Positions 40,462-48,829 of a stretch of 64,000 nt of DNA are shown one piece after another (positions within the stretch are counted from its first letter, which is position 1; every line of letters starts with the position of its first letter). The stretch is from Streptomyces sp. ISL-98 (GTDB lineage: Bacteria > Actinomycetota > Actinomycetes > Streptomycetales > Streptomycetaceae): contig NZ_JAGGPB010000001.1 in the NCBI RefSeq assembly GCF_018614055.1, positions 445,209 through 509,208 on the forward strand. Reading direction: 5' to 3'. A model generated the notes under the pieces. It was not told the DNA's origin. It did no database searches and worked only from the letters and a program-made list of their open reading frames with translations. The translations under genes were made by a program, and so were the position numbers.

Positions 40462-43170
40462 ATGACCGACCCCGTAGGCATTTCTCCGAGCGAGCTCGAC
40501 CAGCTCCCGGACCGTGACACCGAGGAGACCGCCGAGTGGGCGGCCTCCCTCGACGCCGTCACCAAGGCCGCAGGCCCGCAGCGGGCGGCATACCTGATGC
40601 GCCGCACCCTCCAGCACGCCGAAGGCGCCGGGCTCGCCCTGCCCAAGCTGCTGGAGACCGATTACGTCAACACCATCCCCACCTCCGCCGAGCCCGCGTT
40701 CGACGGCGACGAGGCGATGGAAGCCCGGATCACCGCCTGGAACCGCTGGAACGCGGCCGCGATGGTCACCCGCGGCTCCCGCTTCGGCGTCGGCGGTCAC
40801 ATCGCCACCTTCGCCTCCGCGGCCTGGCTGTACGAGACCGGCTTCAACCACTTCTTCCGCGGCAAGGAGGGGGACGGCTCCGGCGACCAGCTCTACATCC
40901 AGGGCCACGCCTCCCCCGGCATCTACGCCCGCGCCTTCCTGGACGGACGCCTCAACGAGGGCCAGCTGGACCGCTTCCGGCAGGAGTCCGGCGGCGACGG
41001 CCTGCCGTCGTACCCGCACCCGCGGCGCCTGCCCTGGCTCTGGGAGTTCCCGACCGTGTCGATGGGCCTCGGCCCGCTCTCCGCGATCTACCAGGCGCGC
41101 TTCAACCGCTACCTCGAGAACCGCTCCATCAAGGACACCTCCAACTCCCACGTCTGGGCCTTCCTCGGCGACGGCGAGATGGACGAGCCCGAGGCCACCG
41201 CGGCCCTCGCACTCGCCGCCCGCGAGCAGCTCGACAACCTGACCTTCGTCATCAACTGCAACCTGCAGCGCCTCGACGGGCCGGTCCGCGCCAACTTCCG
41301 CGTCGTACAGGAGCTGGAGGGCCAGTTCCGCGGCGCCGGCTGGAACGTCGTCAAGTCGCTGTGGGGCTCCGCCTGGGACGAGCTGTTCCAGCTCGACACC
41401 AAGGGCGCGCTGATACGCCGCCTGCGCGACGTACCGGACGCACAGTTCCAGACGTACGCGACCCGCGACGTGGCGTACATCCGCGAGCACTTCTTCGGCG
41501 CCGAGCCCGCGCTGGCCGAGCTGGGCAAGCTGCTCACCGACGCCAAGATCGCCGAGTGCTTCCACACCTCCCGCGGTGGCCACGAGGCCCGCAAGGTGTA
41601 CGCGGCGTACAAGGCGGCCGTGGAGTTCAAGGGCGCCCCGACGGTGATCCTCGCGCAGACCGTAAAGGGCTACACCCTCGGTCCGGGCTTCGAGTCGAAG
41701 AACGCCAACCACCAGATGAAGAAGCTCTCCGGCAAGGAGTTCCGCGCCATGCGGGACCTGCTGGAGCTGCCGATCCCGGACGCGAAGCTGGACGAGGAGC
41801 TCGTACCGTACGGGCACCCCGGCGCCGACTCCCCCGAGGTCCGCTACCTCCAGGAGCGCCGCGCCGCTCTCGGCGGCCCCGCCCCGGCCCGCCGGGTGCA
41901 CGCGGTGGCCCTGCCCGAGCCCGCCGACCGCGCCTTCAGCGCCCTCCTCAAGGGATCGGGCAAGCAGGAGATGGCCACCACCATGGCCTTCGTACGCCTG
42001 GCGAAGGAGCTGATGCGGGACAAGGAGACCGGCAAGCGCTGGGTGCCGATCGTCCCGGACGAGGCCCGCACCTTCGGCATGGAGTCGCTGTTCCCGTCGG
42101 CCGGTATCTACTCGCCGCTGGGTCAGACGTACGAGCCGGTCGACCGCGACCAGCTCATGTACTACAAGGAAGCCAAGAACGGCCAGATCCTCAACGAGGG
42201 GATCACCGAGGCCGGTGCGATGGCCGACTTCATCGCCGCGTCGACGTCGTACGCGACGCACGGCGAGCCGATGATCCCCTTCTACATCTTCTACTCGATG
42301 TTCGGCTGGCAGCGCACGGCCGACCAGATGTGGCAGCTCGGCGACCAGCTCGGCCGCGGCTTCATCGTCGGCGCGACGGCCGGTCGTACGACCCTGACGG
42401 GCGAGGGCCTCCAGCACGCGGACGGCCACTCGCACCTGATCGCGTCCACGAACCCGGCGTCGCTCAACTACGACCCGGCCTTCGCGTACGAGATCGCGGT
42501 CATCGTCAAGGACGGTCTGCGCAGGATGTACGGCCCCGAGGCCGAGAACGTCTTCTACTACCTGACCGTCTACAACGAGCCGAAGCAGCAGCCCGCGATG
42601 CCGGCCGGCGTCGAAGAGGGCATCGTCAAGGGCCTCTACCGCTTCAGGGAGGCCGCGAACTCCCCCAAGCTCTCGACTTCGCTCGAGCAGGGAGGTGCCC
42701 CCACCTCCGAGACCCCGCGCATCCAGCTGATCGGCTCCGGCACGGCGATCCACTGGGCACTGGAGGCGCAGGAACTCCTCGCCGCCGACTGGGGCGTGGC
42801 GGCCGACGTCTGGTCCGCCACCTCGTGGGGCGAGCTGCGCCGTGACGCGCTGGAGTGCGACGAGGCGCTGCTGCGCGGTGAGATGCGTACGCCGTACGTC
42901 ACCCGCGCGCTCGAAGGCGCCGAGGGCCCGGTCCTCGCGGTCAGCGACTGGATGCGTCAGGTCCCGGACCAGATCAGCCAGTGGGTCGAGCAGGACTACT
43001 CCTCGCTCGGTACGGACGGCTTCGGTCTCTCCGACACGCGTGAAGCGGCCCGCCGCCACTTCGGCGTCGACCCGCAGTCGATCGTGGTCGCCGCACTGGC
43101 CCAGCTCGCCCGCCGCGGCGAGGTGCCCGCCTCGGCGGTGAAGGAAGCCCGCGAGCGTTACGGGCTGTAG
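40462..43170 (+). CDS. aceE: Pyruvate dehydrogenase E1 component (homodimeric)
   Basis: A 902-aa thiamine-diphosphate enzyme that decarboxylates pyruvate and acetylates the E2 lipoyl group. The ThDP motif [10 protein letters not shown] ... [15 protein letters not shown] is intact, as are [20 protein letters not shown] and the C-terminal transketolase-like domain. ATG 40462 lies after a CCGGAAGGCGG stretch. An in-frame palindromic repeat copy (about residues 733-750, [16 protein letters not shown]) interrupts the C-terminal third of the chain. The frame is preserved and the insertion looks like a surface loop. Strong -35/-10 with an operator lies 90-120 bp upstream. Confidence 0.95.
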   Translation: MTDPVGISPSELDQLPDRDTEETAEWAASLDAVTKAAGPQRAAYLMRRTLQHAEGAGLALPKLLETDYVNTIPTSAEPAFDGDEAMEARITAWNRWNAAAMVTRGSRFGVGGHIATFASAAWLYETGFNHFFRGKEGDGSGDQLYIQGHASPGIYARAFLDGRLNEGQLDRFRQESGGDGLPSYPHPRRLPWLWEFPTVSMGLGPLSAIYQARFNRYLENRSIKDTSNSHVWAFLGDGEMDEPEATAALALAAREQLDNLTFVINCNLQRLDGPVRANFRVVQELEGQFRGAGWNVVKSLWGSAWDELFQLDTKGALIRRLRDVPDAQFQTYATRDVAYIREHFFGAEPALAELGKLLTDAKIAECFHTSRGGHEARKVYAAYKAAVEFKGAPTVILAQTVKGYTLGPGFESKNANHQMKKLSGKEFRAMRDLLELPIPDAKLDEELVPYGHPGADSPEVRYLQERRAALGGPAPARRVHAVALPEPADRAFSALLKGSGKQEMATTMAFVRLAKELMRDKETGKRWVPIVPDEARTFGMESLFPSAGIYSPLGQTYEPVDRDQLMYYKEAKNGQILNEGITEAGAMADFIAASTSYATHGEPMIPFYIFYSMFGWQRTADQMWQLGDQLGRGFIVGATAGRTTLTGEGLQHADGHSHLIASTNPASLNYDPAFAYEIAVIVKDGLRRMYGPEAENVFYYLTVYNEPKQQPAMPAGVEEGIVKGLYRFREAANSPKLSTSLEQGGAPTSETPRIQLIGSGTAIHWALEAQELLAADWGVAADVWSATSWGELRRDALECDEALLRGEMRTPYVTRALEGAEGPVLAVSDWMRQVPDQISQWVEQDYSSLGTDGFGLSDTREAARRHFGVDPQSIVVAALAQLARRGEVPASAVKEARERYGL
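42661..42708 (+). repeat. Palindromic repeat family A, in-frame copy inside aceE
   Basis: TCCCCCAAGCTCTCGACTTC then GCTCGAGCAGGGAGGTGCCC matches the copy in the cobU-cobT spacer (19486-19525) at nearly every base of the core. It is read through in frame as [15 protein letters not shown]. This is a nomadic palindromic element inserted in a coding sequence. Confidence 0.65.
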
Positions 43171-43199
43171 GGCTCAGGCCGTAGCGGCCGTCTGTCGGT

Positions 43200-43232
43200 G
43201 GCAGCGTGCATGATGACGTCATGCGCGCTGCC
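43200..43232. promoter_or_regulatory. 33-bp palindrome over the WYL regulator start
   Basis: GGCAGCGTGCATGA (43200-43213) and TCATGCGCGCTGCC (43219-43232) are 14-bp inverted arms with one mismatch around TGACG. It covers both candidate starts (GTG 43206, ATG 43221). An autoregulatory operator is the simplest reading. Confidence 0.55.
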
Positions 43233-44186
43233 CGGCTGATCAAAATGGTCCTCCTGCTCCAGTCCCGGCCCTCCATGACCGCGGGCGAGCTGGCGCAGGA
43301 GCTCGAAGTCTCCGAGCGGACCATCACACGGGACGCGCAGGCCCTTTCCGAGGCGGGCGTTCCGGTGTACGCCGACCGGGGGCGGGCCGGTGGTTTCCGG
43401 CTGATCGGCGGGTACCGGACCCGGCTCACCGGCCTCGCCCGCAGTGAGGCCGAGGCGCTGTTCCTGTCCGGACTGCCTTCCGCGCTGCGGGAGATGGGGC
43501 TTGAGGACGCCGCGTCCGCCGCCCGCCTGAAGGTGTCGGCGGCGCTCATGCCGTCCCTGCGGGACGCGTCCGACTCGGCGGCGCAGCGTTTTCATCTGGA
43601 CGCGCCCGGCTGGTACCAGGAGCCGGAGACACCCGACCTGCTGTCCGCGATCGCGGAGGCGGTCTGGGACGACCGGATTATTACGGCCAAGTACGGGCGG
43701 CCGGACCGTGAGGTGGAGCGGGAGCTGGAACCGTACGGCCTCGTGCTCAAGGCCGGTGTCTGGTATCTGTGCGCCCGCGCGGACGATGACTTCCGGGTCT
43801 ACCGCCTGGACCGGTTCGCCGCTGTGGCCGTCGCGGAGGAACGTTTCGTACGGGACGAGCACTTCTCTCTGTCCGACTTCTGGGAGGAGCGGGCCGCCCA
43901 GTTCGCCCGGTCGATCCTGCGCACCGAGGTGGTGGTGCGCCTGACGGACGCCGGCGCCCGGCGGCTGCCGTACGTGACGGATCAGGCGGCGGCGCGCGAG
44001 GCGCTGGCGGCGGCAGGGCCGCCGGATGGGGAGGGCCGGGTCACGGTCACGCTCCCCGTCGAGTCGGCGGAGGTGGCTTTCAGCCAGCTCCTGGCGCTGG
44101 GGCCGGAGCTGGAGGTGCTGGAGCCGGTAGACCTGCGCGCGAGGTTCGCCGATGCGGCCGACCGTATGCGCGGGCTCTATCGCTGA
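43221..44186 (+). CDS. WYL-domain transcriptional regulator (HTH-11 type)
   Basis: A 321-aa regulator. DeoR-like winged helix (about 1-60): RLIKMVLLLQSRPSMTAGEL and ELEVSERTITRDAQALSEAG. A central WYL domain (about 135-215) has VLKAGVWYLCARADDDFRVYRL and is thought to bind nucleic acid or nucleotides. The C-terminal extension (WCX, about 230-320) ends DAADRMRGLYR. ATG 43221 is preferred because the family starts MRAARLIKMV; GTG 43206 is in frame. The start sits inside a 33-bp palindrome. Convergent with the SDR gene, 50 bp away, which it may control. Confidence 0.88.
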   Translation: MRAARLIKMVLLLQSRPSMTAGELAQELEVSERTITRDAQALSEAGVPVYADRGRAGGFRLIGGYRTRLTGLARSEAEALFLSGLPSALREMGLEDAASAARLKVSAALMPSLRDASDSAAQRFHLDAPGWYQEPETPDLLSAIAEAVWDDRIITAKYGRPDREVERELEPYGLVLKAGVWYLCARADDDFRVYRLDRFAAVAVAEERFVRDEHFSLSDFWEERAAQFARSILRTEVVVRLTDAGARRLPYVTDQAAAREALAAAGPPDGEGRVTVTLPVESAEVAFSQLLALGPELEVLEPVDLRARFADAADRMRGLYR

Positions 44187-44198
44187 CTCAGCCGCTGT

Positions 44199-44249
44199 CG
44201 GCCGTCAGCGGTAGTCGGCGGCGGCGGGGCCGGCCGTCAGCGGTAGTCG
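44199..44249. repeat. 19-bp direct repeat at the SDR 3' end
   Basis: CGGCCGTCAGCGGTAGTCG occurs at 44199-44217 and exactly again at 44231-44249, a 32-bp period. The second copy contains the SDR stop codon. This is a recent tandem duplication of the gene's 3' end; a 32-bp shift keeps the second copy out of frame. Confidence 0.8.
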
Positions 44250-45160
44250 CTCGCCGGGGCGTCCTTGCCGCCGAGCGTGACCTCCGTGATGTACGCCCAG
44301 GCGTCCGGGCGGCTGCCGTCGGCGTCCGTGAAGCCGTACTCCCGCGCGAGCTGTCCGCTGGAGAGCGACTGGCCGTTCCAGCGGGCCCGGTCGGGGTCGG
44401 AGGCGACGGCCGCCACGGCCCGGCCGACATAGACCGGCGACTCGGCGATCACGAATTCGGGGACCTTGGCGATGGCGTCGCGCCAGTTCTCCTCCGTGAC
44501 GCCGAAGTTGTCGAGCATCTCCTCGGAGCGCAGGAAGCCGGGGGTGACGCAGACCGCCGTGCAGCCCACGTCCTTGAGGTCCTCGGACAGGGCGAAGGCC
44601 ATCCGGATCGGCGCGTTCTTCGCGAGGTCGTAGTAGAAGTTCTCGCGGAACCTGCGGTTGTACTCGGCTGTCCCGTCCGTCATTTCGACGACAAGACCGC
44701 CCCTGTTCCGGATCAGCAGCGGCAGCGCGTAGCTGCTGGTGATGACGTGGGTCTTCACCCCGAGCTCCAGCATCCGCAGTCCGTGCTTCAGCTCCGTGTC
44801 CCACATTTTCTTGCCGAATTCGAGCAGATGGTCACCGCCCCAGATGTCGTTGACCAGAATGTCCAGCCGCCCCCGCTCCCGGTCGATCCGCTCGATGAGC
44901 GCCTTGACCTGGTCTTCTTCCAGATGGTCGGTCGGTACGGCGATGCCCTCGCCGCCCGCGGCCTTGACCAGTTCGGCCGTCTCCTCGATGGTCTCGGTCG
45001 TCCGCCCGACCTCGCTGACCTTCTCGCGGGTGGTGCGCCCGGTCACGTACACCGTCGCGCCCGCCGCCCCCAGCTGCACGGCAATCGCCCGCCCCGCACC
45101 CCGGGTCGCCCCGGCGACCAGTGCGATCCGGCCCTGCAGTGGTGCGTTCTGCTCGGTCAT
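44237..45160 (-). CDS. Short-chain dehydrogenase/reductase
   Basis: A 307-aa Rossmann-fold oxidoreductase. The NAD(P) site GATRGAGRAIAVQLG is at about 15-29. The catalytic YxxxK is in FYYDLAKNA, and the preceding Ser is probably in VITSSYALPLL. Arg17 and TGRTTRE favour NADP. Substrate unknown. ATG 45160 has GGAGAAC upstream. The last residues (ASDYR) lie within a duplicated 19-bp tract. Convergent with the WYL regulator. A palindrome 28-43 bp upstream is a possible operator. Confidence 0.9.
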   Translation of the reverse strand: MTEQNAPLQGRIALVAGATRGAGRAIAVQLGAAGATVYVTGRTTREKVSEVGRTTETIEETAELVKAAGGEGIAVPTDHLEEDQVKALIERIDRERGRLDILVNDIWGGDHLLEFGKKMWDTELKHGLRMLELGVKTHVITSSYALPLLIRNRGGLVVEMTDGTAEYNRRFRENFYYDLAKNAPIRMAFALSEDLKDVGCTAVCVTPGFLRSEEMLDNFGVTEENWRDAIAKVPEFVIAESPVYVGRAVAAVASDPDRARWNGQSLSSGQLAREYGFTDADGSRPDAWAYITEVTLGGKDAPASDYR

Positions 45161-45187
45161 GCGTTCTCCTCCGGTTGCCGCTGGTCA

Positions 45188-45203
45188 TGTCGTACGTTCG
45201 ACA
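45188..45203. promoter_or_regulatory. Palindrome upstream of the SDR gene
   Basis: TGTCGTACGTTCGACA is symmetrical except for one base pair (TGTCG ... CGACA around ACGT) and lies 28-43 bp before the SDR start, where a TetR- or MarR-type repressor would bind. No such gene is adjacent; the convergent WYL regulator is the nearest candidate. Confidence 0.4.
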
Positions 45204-45330
45204 CTGACACCCAATCCAGACACCTGCTGTCGTGAATTGCCGACGGTCTGCCGTGAGCCGTGGGTAACGAGACAGCCGCATCCGGTGCGCTCCGCGTGCG
45301 CGGGCCTGCGCAAACCACGATGCTTGACCC

Positions 45331-45855
45331 GTGATGGACGAGACGGAGTTCTGGGAGATCATCGACAGCACCCGCGAGGCCGCCGAGGGCGACCCCGAGG
45401 AGCATGCCGACCTGCTGGTGGAGGCGCTGGTCCGGCGCGATCCCGATTCCGTGCTCGACTTCGCCAGGCACTTCGAGGCCCGCTACAACCGGGCGTATCG
45501 CTGGGACCTTTGGGGCGCGGCGGCCGTACTGCTCGACGGTGCCAGCGACGACGTCTTCGACTACTTCCGCTGCTGGCTGATCGGCCAGGGCCGGGAGGTT
45601 TTCGAGGGCGCGCTGCACGACCCGGACAACCTGGCCGACCTCCTCGACGAGTTCGACGAGGAGGTCGACGGGGACGGCGAGGAGCTGGGGTACGCGGCGG
45701 ACGAGGCGTACGAGCAGCTCACCGGCGCGGTCGCACCGGACCTGGGTGTCCCGGCGCAGACGCCGGAGCCGGAGGGCACGCCGTTCGACTTCGAGGACGA
45801 CGGGGCGCTGGCGGACCGTTTCCCCCGGCTGTGGGAGCGCTTCGGGCAGGGGTGA
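45331..45855 (+). CDS. DUF4240 protein
   Basis: A 174-aa very acidic protein. The DUF4240 signature is at the N-terminus: DETEFWEIIDSTREAA, VLDFARHFEARYNRAYRWDLWGAA and DVFDYFRCWLIGQGREVFEGAL. The Asp/Glu-rich C-terminal third is likely flexible. GTG 45331 or ATG 45334 may start it. Function unknown; related proteins sometimes belong to toxin-immunity or WGR-linked sets, but nothing here supports that. Convergent with the phosphatase gene. Confidence 0.85.
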   Translation: MMDETEFWEIIDSTREAAEGDPEEHADLLVEALVRRDPDSVLDFARHFEARYNRAYRWDLWGAAAVLLDGASDDVFDYFRCWLIGQGREVFEGALHDPDNLADLLDEFDEEVDGDGEELGYAADEAYEQLTGAVAPDLGVPAQTPEPEGTPFDFEDDGALADRFPRLWERFGQG

Positions 45856-45877
45856 CCCGAGCGGCGCCCGGAAGAGC

Positions 45878-47026
45878 TCATCGGCGCGACACGGCTGCCG
45901 GCTCCGGGTCGCCGACCCGGCCGGGTTCGAGCGCGAGCAGAGCCACGTCGTCGTGCACATCGCCCGCCTTGCCCGCGAAGCGGACCAGGTCCGCCCGCAC
46001 GGCCTCGTTGAGGGCCATCAGGTCTTCGGACGGTACGGACGCGGCCAGTTCCGGCAGCCGCAGGGCGAGCGGGTAGAAGGCGCCCGAGCTGTCGCGCGCC
46101 TCGGTCACTCCGTCCGTATGCGCCAGGATCCGGTCCCCCGGCTCCAGCGGTACGGTGACCACTTGGACCAGGCCGGGCCCGGTCAGGCCGAGTCCCAGCG
46201 GCGGCGCGGGCGCCACCGGAATCTCGCGTGCGCTTCCGTCGCGCAGCAGCAGCGGCGCGGGATGGCCGCAGCTGACCACCCGTACGACATCCTCGTCCGC
46301 CGGGAACTCCAGCACGACGGCGGTGGCGAAGAGCTCCGCGTGCTCCACAGGGGCCGAGTCGACGACCAGCCGTCTGTCCATCCGCGCCACCACGGCCGCC
46401 AGGTCCGCCTTGTCCAGTACGGCTTCGCGGAAGGCACCGAGGAGCGCGGCGACCGTGGAGACCGCAGCCAGGCCGTGCCCCTGCACGTCGGCGGTCAGCG
46501 CCCGTACGCCGTGAGGCCCTTCGCGTACGTCGTACAGGTCCCCGCCCACCAGCGTCCCGGCCTGCGCGGACCGGTAGAGCCCCGCGCAGCGCACCCGGCC
46601 CACGGCGGTGGGCAGCGGCGGGAGTACGGCGAACTGGGCGGCCTCCGCCACCGTGCGGACGGTCACCAGCTGTTTCTCCCGGCGGGTGCGGACCCACGAG
46701 ATGATCACGCTGAGCGTTACCACGACGAAGACAGCGAGGAGGTCGGTGGCCTCTACGTCCCAGATCCGGCGGCCGTACGGGACGGACAGCGCGACCATGA
46801 TGAGCCCGCCGAGCAGCGCGACGCTCACCGGGCCGTACGCGAGGGCCGAGACGGGGGTGAGGGCGACCACGAAGAAGCCCAGCTGGATGGTCTCGGGCGT
46901 GATGATCTGGGCCAGGGTGAGCAGCGCGAGGATCAACGCGGGCAGGAATTTGAGCCAGCGCGGCTGCGGCGTCCCGCGCAGCCGGCCGGCGGCTACCTCG
47001 GCGCCCCTGGCCCGGACGGAGCTCAT
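45878..47026 (-). CDS. PP2C-type (SpoIIE) phosphatase, membrane-bound
   Basis: A 382-aa protein with four or five helices at about 25-115 (FLPALILALLTLAQIITPE, LGFFVVALTPVSALAYG, VALLGGLIMVALSVPYG, LLAVFVVVTLSVIISWV) and a SpoIIE-like phosphatase domain (about 150-380). The metal-binding acids are in GTLVGGDLYDV, DVQGHGLAAV, ILAHTDGVTEARD and GDVHDDVALLAL. Such enzymes dephosphorylate anti-anti-sigma factors. ATG 47026 has no ribosome site of its own. It overlaps, as ATGA, the stop of a 17-codon upstream frame with a good AAGGAG. Upstream in-frame sequence has no start codon, which supports this choice. Confidence 0.88.
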   Translation of the reverse strand: MSSVRARGAEVAAGRLRGTPQPRWLKFLPALILALLTLAQIITPETIQLGFFVVALTPVSALAYGPVSVALLGGLIMVALSVPYGRRIWDVEATDLLAVFVVVTLSVIISWVRTRREKQLVTVRTVAEAAQFAVLPPLPTAVGRVRCAGLYRSAQAGTLVGGDLYDVREGPHGVRALTADVQGHGLAAVSTVAALLGAFREAVLDKADLAAVVARMDRRLVVDSAPVEHAELFATAVVLEFPADEDVVRVVSCGHPAPLLLRDGSAREIPVAPAPPLGLGLTGPGLVQVVTVPLEPGDRILAHTDGVTEARDSSGAFYPLALRLPELAASVPSEDLMALNEAVRADLVRFAGKAGDVHDDVALLALEPGRVGDPEPAAVSRR

Positions 47027-47076
47027 CGGTCCGCGGGCCCGCGGCGGCCGGAGTGGGTCGCTGACATGGGCGGCAT
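47023..47076 (-). CDS. 17-aa leader peptide coupled to the phosphatase gene
   Basis: ATG 47076 preceded by AAGGAG encodes MPPMSATHSGRRGPADR and ends in TGA overlapping the phosphatase ATG (ATGA). The phosphatase start lacks its own ribosome site, so ribosomes ending the leader probably reinitiate there. Confidence 0.5.
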   Translation of the reverse strand: MPPMSATHSGRRGPADR

Positions 47077-47106
47077 CCGTGCTCCTTCTTACCTGCCCAC
47101 TATGGC

Positions 47107-47634
47107 TCAGGGAGCCAGCGACCGCCCCATGAACACATCGTCGACGTACTCCCCCTGGAGGAAGAACTCTCCGGGCAGTACGCCCTCGACGACGAAGCCC
47201 TCGGCTGCGTAGAGCGCGCGGGCGGGCGCGTTGTGGCCGAGCACCCGCAGGGTGATGCGCAAAGCGCCCAGCCGCCGCGCCCGGTCGCACGCCGCGCGCA
47301 GCAGCGCACGGGCGACGCCGTGCCCGCGCGCCTGCTCCGCCACGGCCAGGCCCTGGATCTGCTGGACGTGTGCGTTGGAGACGAGCGGGGTGGGCGCGAC
47401 CAGCCGGATGTAGCCGACGACGCGGCCGTCGAACTCGGCCACCAGGATGTCCTCGGGCCCGTGATTGTCGTCGAAGAACGGGCTGTACGGCGGCTCGGGC
47501 TTCGACTGCACGGCGTGCAGCGGCGACCAGGTCTCCCGGTCGAGCTCGGCGAGGTCCTTCTCGTCCTCCGTGGTGGCGGGACGTATGACGGGACGTACGA
47601 CAGAGGGCATGTGGGGCTCCGGCATGACTGTCAC
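47107..47634 (-). CDS. GNAT-family N-acetyltransferase
   Basis: A 175-aa acetyltransferase using acetyl-CoA. The motif A loop GLAVAEQARGHGVARALLRAA (R/Q-x-x-G-x-G/A) is clear, followed by LRVLGHNAPARALYAAEGFVVEG and the C-terminal EYVDDVFMGRSL. Start is uncertain. GTG 47634 gives the longest form. ATG 47625 and ATG 47610 (with GGAG 6 nt upstream, giving MPSVVRPVIRPAT) are in frame, and the last is perhaps the best supported. Substrate unknown. Divergent from the epimerase gene. Confidence 0.87.
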   Translation of the reverse strand: MTVMPEPHMPSVVRPVIRPATTEDEKDLAELDRETWSPLHAVQSKPEPPYSPFFDDNHGPEDILVAEFDGRVVGYIRLVAPTPLVSNAHVQQIQGLAVAEQARGHGVARALLRAACDRARRLGALRITLRVLGHNAPARALYAAEGFVVEGVLPGEFFLQGEYVDDVFMGRSLAP

Positions 47635-47682
47635 TCTGCCACGGGGCGCTCCCGGTACCGGATGAGGGGCAGGATGGTCCCC

Positions 47683-48576
47683 ATGCGGATTGCCGTCACC
47701 GGCTCGACCGGTCTCATCGGTTCAGCGCTCGTGCGCTCCCTGCGCGCGGACGGACACGAGGTGGTGTGCCTGGTCAGGCGCCCCGCGCGGACGGCGGAGG
47801 AGGTGACGTGGGATCCGAAGCGGCAGTACGTCGACGCCGACGGGCTCGCGGGGTGCGAGGCCGTCGTCCACCTTGCCGGGGCGGGCGTCGGTGACCACCG
47901 CTGGACCGAGACGTACAAGAAGGAGATCCGGGACAGCAGGGTCCTGGGGACCGCCGCGATCGCCGAGGCCGTCGCCTCGCTGGACGTACCGCCGAGGGTC
48001 TTCGTGAGCGCTTCCGCGATCGGTCTGTACGGGGACACCGGGGAGCGGGCGGTGGACGAGGACGCGCCGCCCGGCGAGGGTTTCCTGCCCTCTGTATGTG
48101 TGGAGTGGGAGGAGGCCGCCGCTCCCGCGGAAGAGGCGGGCGTACGGACGGTTCTGGCCCGTACAGGACTGGTGATCGCGCGCGAGGGAGGGGCCTGGGG
48201 GAAGCTCTTCCCCGTCTTCAGGGCGGGGCTCGGCGGACGGCTGGGGTCGGGCCGCCAGTACTGGAGCTTCATCGCGCTGCACGACCACATCGCGGCCCTG
48301 CGCCACCTGATCGACACGGAGCCGCTCTCGGGCCCGGTGAATCTCACGGCGCCGCAGCCGGTCACCAACAGGGAGGTGACCGAGGCGATGGGACGGGTGC
48401 TGAGGCGGCCCACCCTCTTCGCCGTCCCGGCGCCCGCGCTGCGGCTCGTGCTGGGCGAGTTCTCCTCGGACGTGCTGGGCAGCCAGCGGGTGGTGCCGCG
48501 GCGGCTGGAGGAGTCGGGGTTCTCGTTCGCCTTCCCAGGGATCGACGAGGCGTTGCGGGCTGCGGTACTGCGTTGA
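47683..48576 (+). CDS. TIGR01777-family NAD-dependent epimerase (SDR39U1-like)
   Basis: A 297-aa extended-SDR protein. The N-terminal nucleotide site is MRIAVTGSTGLIGSALVRSL. The family motif VVHLAGAGVGDHRWTETYKKEIRDSRV and the DUF1731 C-terminal tail (FAVPAPALRLVLGEFSSDVL, GSQRVVPRRLEESGFSF) are characteristic of the YfcH/SulA-like group. Substrate unknown. ATG 47683 is used; ATG 47674 with GAGGGG upstream is possible. Confidence 0.9.
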   Translation: MRIAVTGSTGLIGSALVRSLRADGHEVVCLVRRPARTAEEVTWDPKRQYVDADGLAGCEAVVHLAGAGVGDHRWTETYKKEIRDSRVLGTAAIAEAVASLDVPPRVFVSASAIGLYGDTGERAVDEDAPPGEGFLPSVCVEWEEAAAPAEEAGVRTVLARTGLVIAREGGAWGKLFPVFRAGLGGRLGSGRQYWSFIALHDHIAALRHLIDTEPLSGPVNLTAPQPVTNREVTEAMGRVLRRPTLFAVPAPALRLVLGEFSSDVLGSQRVVPRRLEESGFSFAFPGIDEALRAAVLR

Positions 48577-48829
48577 ACAGCTGAGGATCCGCTGCGGTTG
48601 CTCCGCCGAGGTTGATCCACTGAGCCGGTTTTGACTGTTTCCGATCGCTTTCTGTCCGACGCCCGACCATTGCACTCCGTTTGTGCTCCGGTTGTGCTCC
48701 GATGCCCCGGTCGGTGCGCGACTGTGCTCGGCCGTTTCCGCTCCTACGCTGCAACTCGAACTCGGGTATTCCGTGGACCTGTTGAGGGCATGAGACCCCC
48801 AGCATCCGCGCCGACCTCGGGGAGGGGCC
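48577..48829. other. Intergenic region upstream of the FAD oxidoreductase
   Basis: 253 bp. It contains a tandem 11-mer (TTTGTGCTCCGG then TTGTGCTCCGA), a TTGACT hexamer at about 48629 without a matching -10, and TACGCT about 80 bp before the GTG. It probably holds the promoter of the downstream gene. No gene is seen. Confidence 0.4.

Noticed and set aside
39946..43059. 1037-codon minus-strand frame across aceE
   Set aside because: Shadow frame; aceE on the plus strand has full thiamine-diphosphate motifs.
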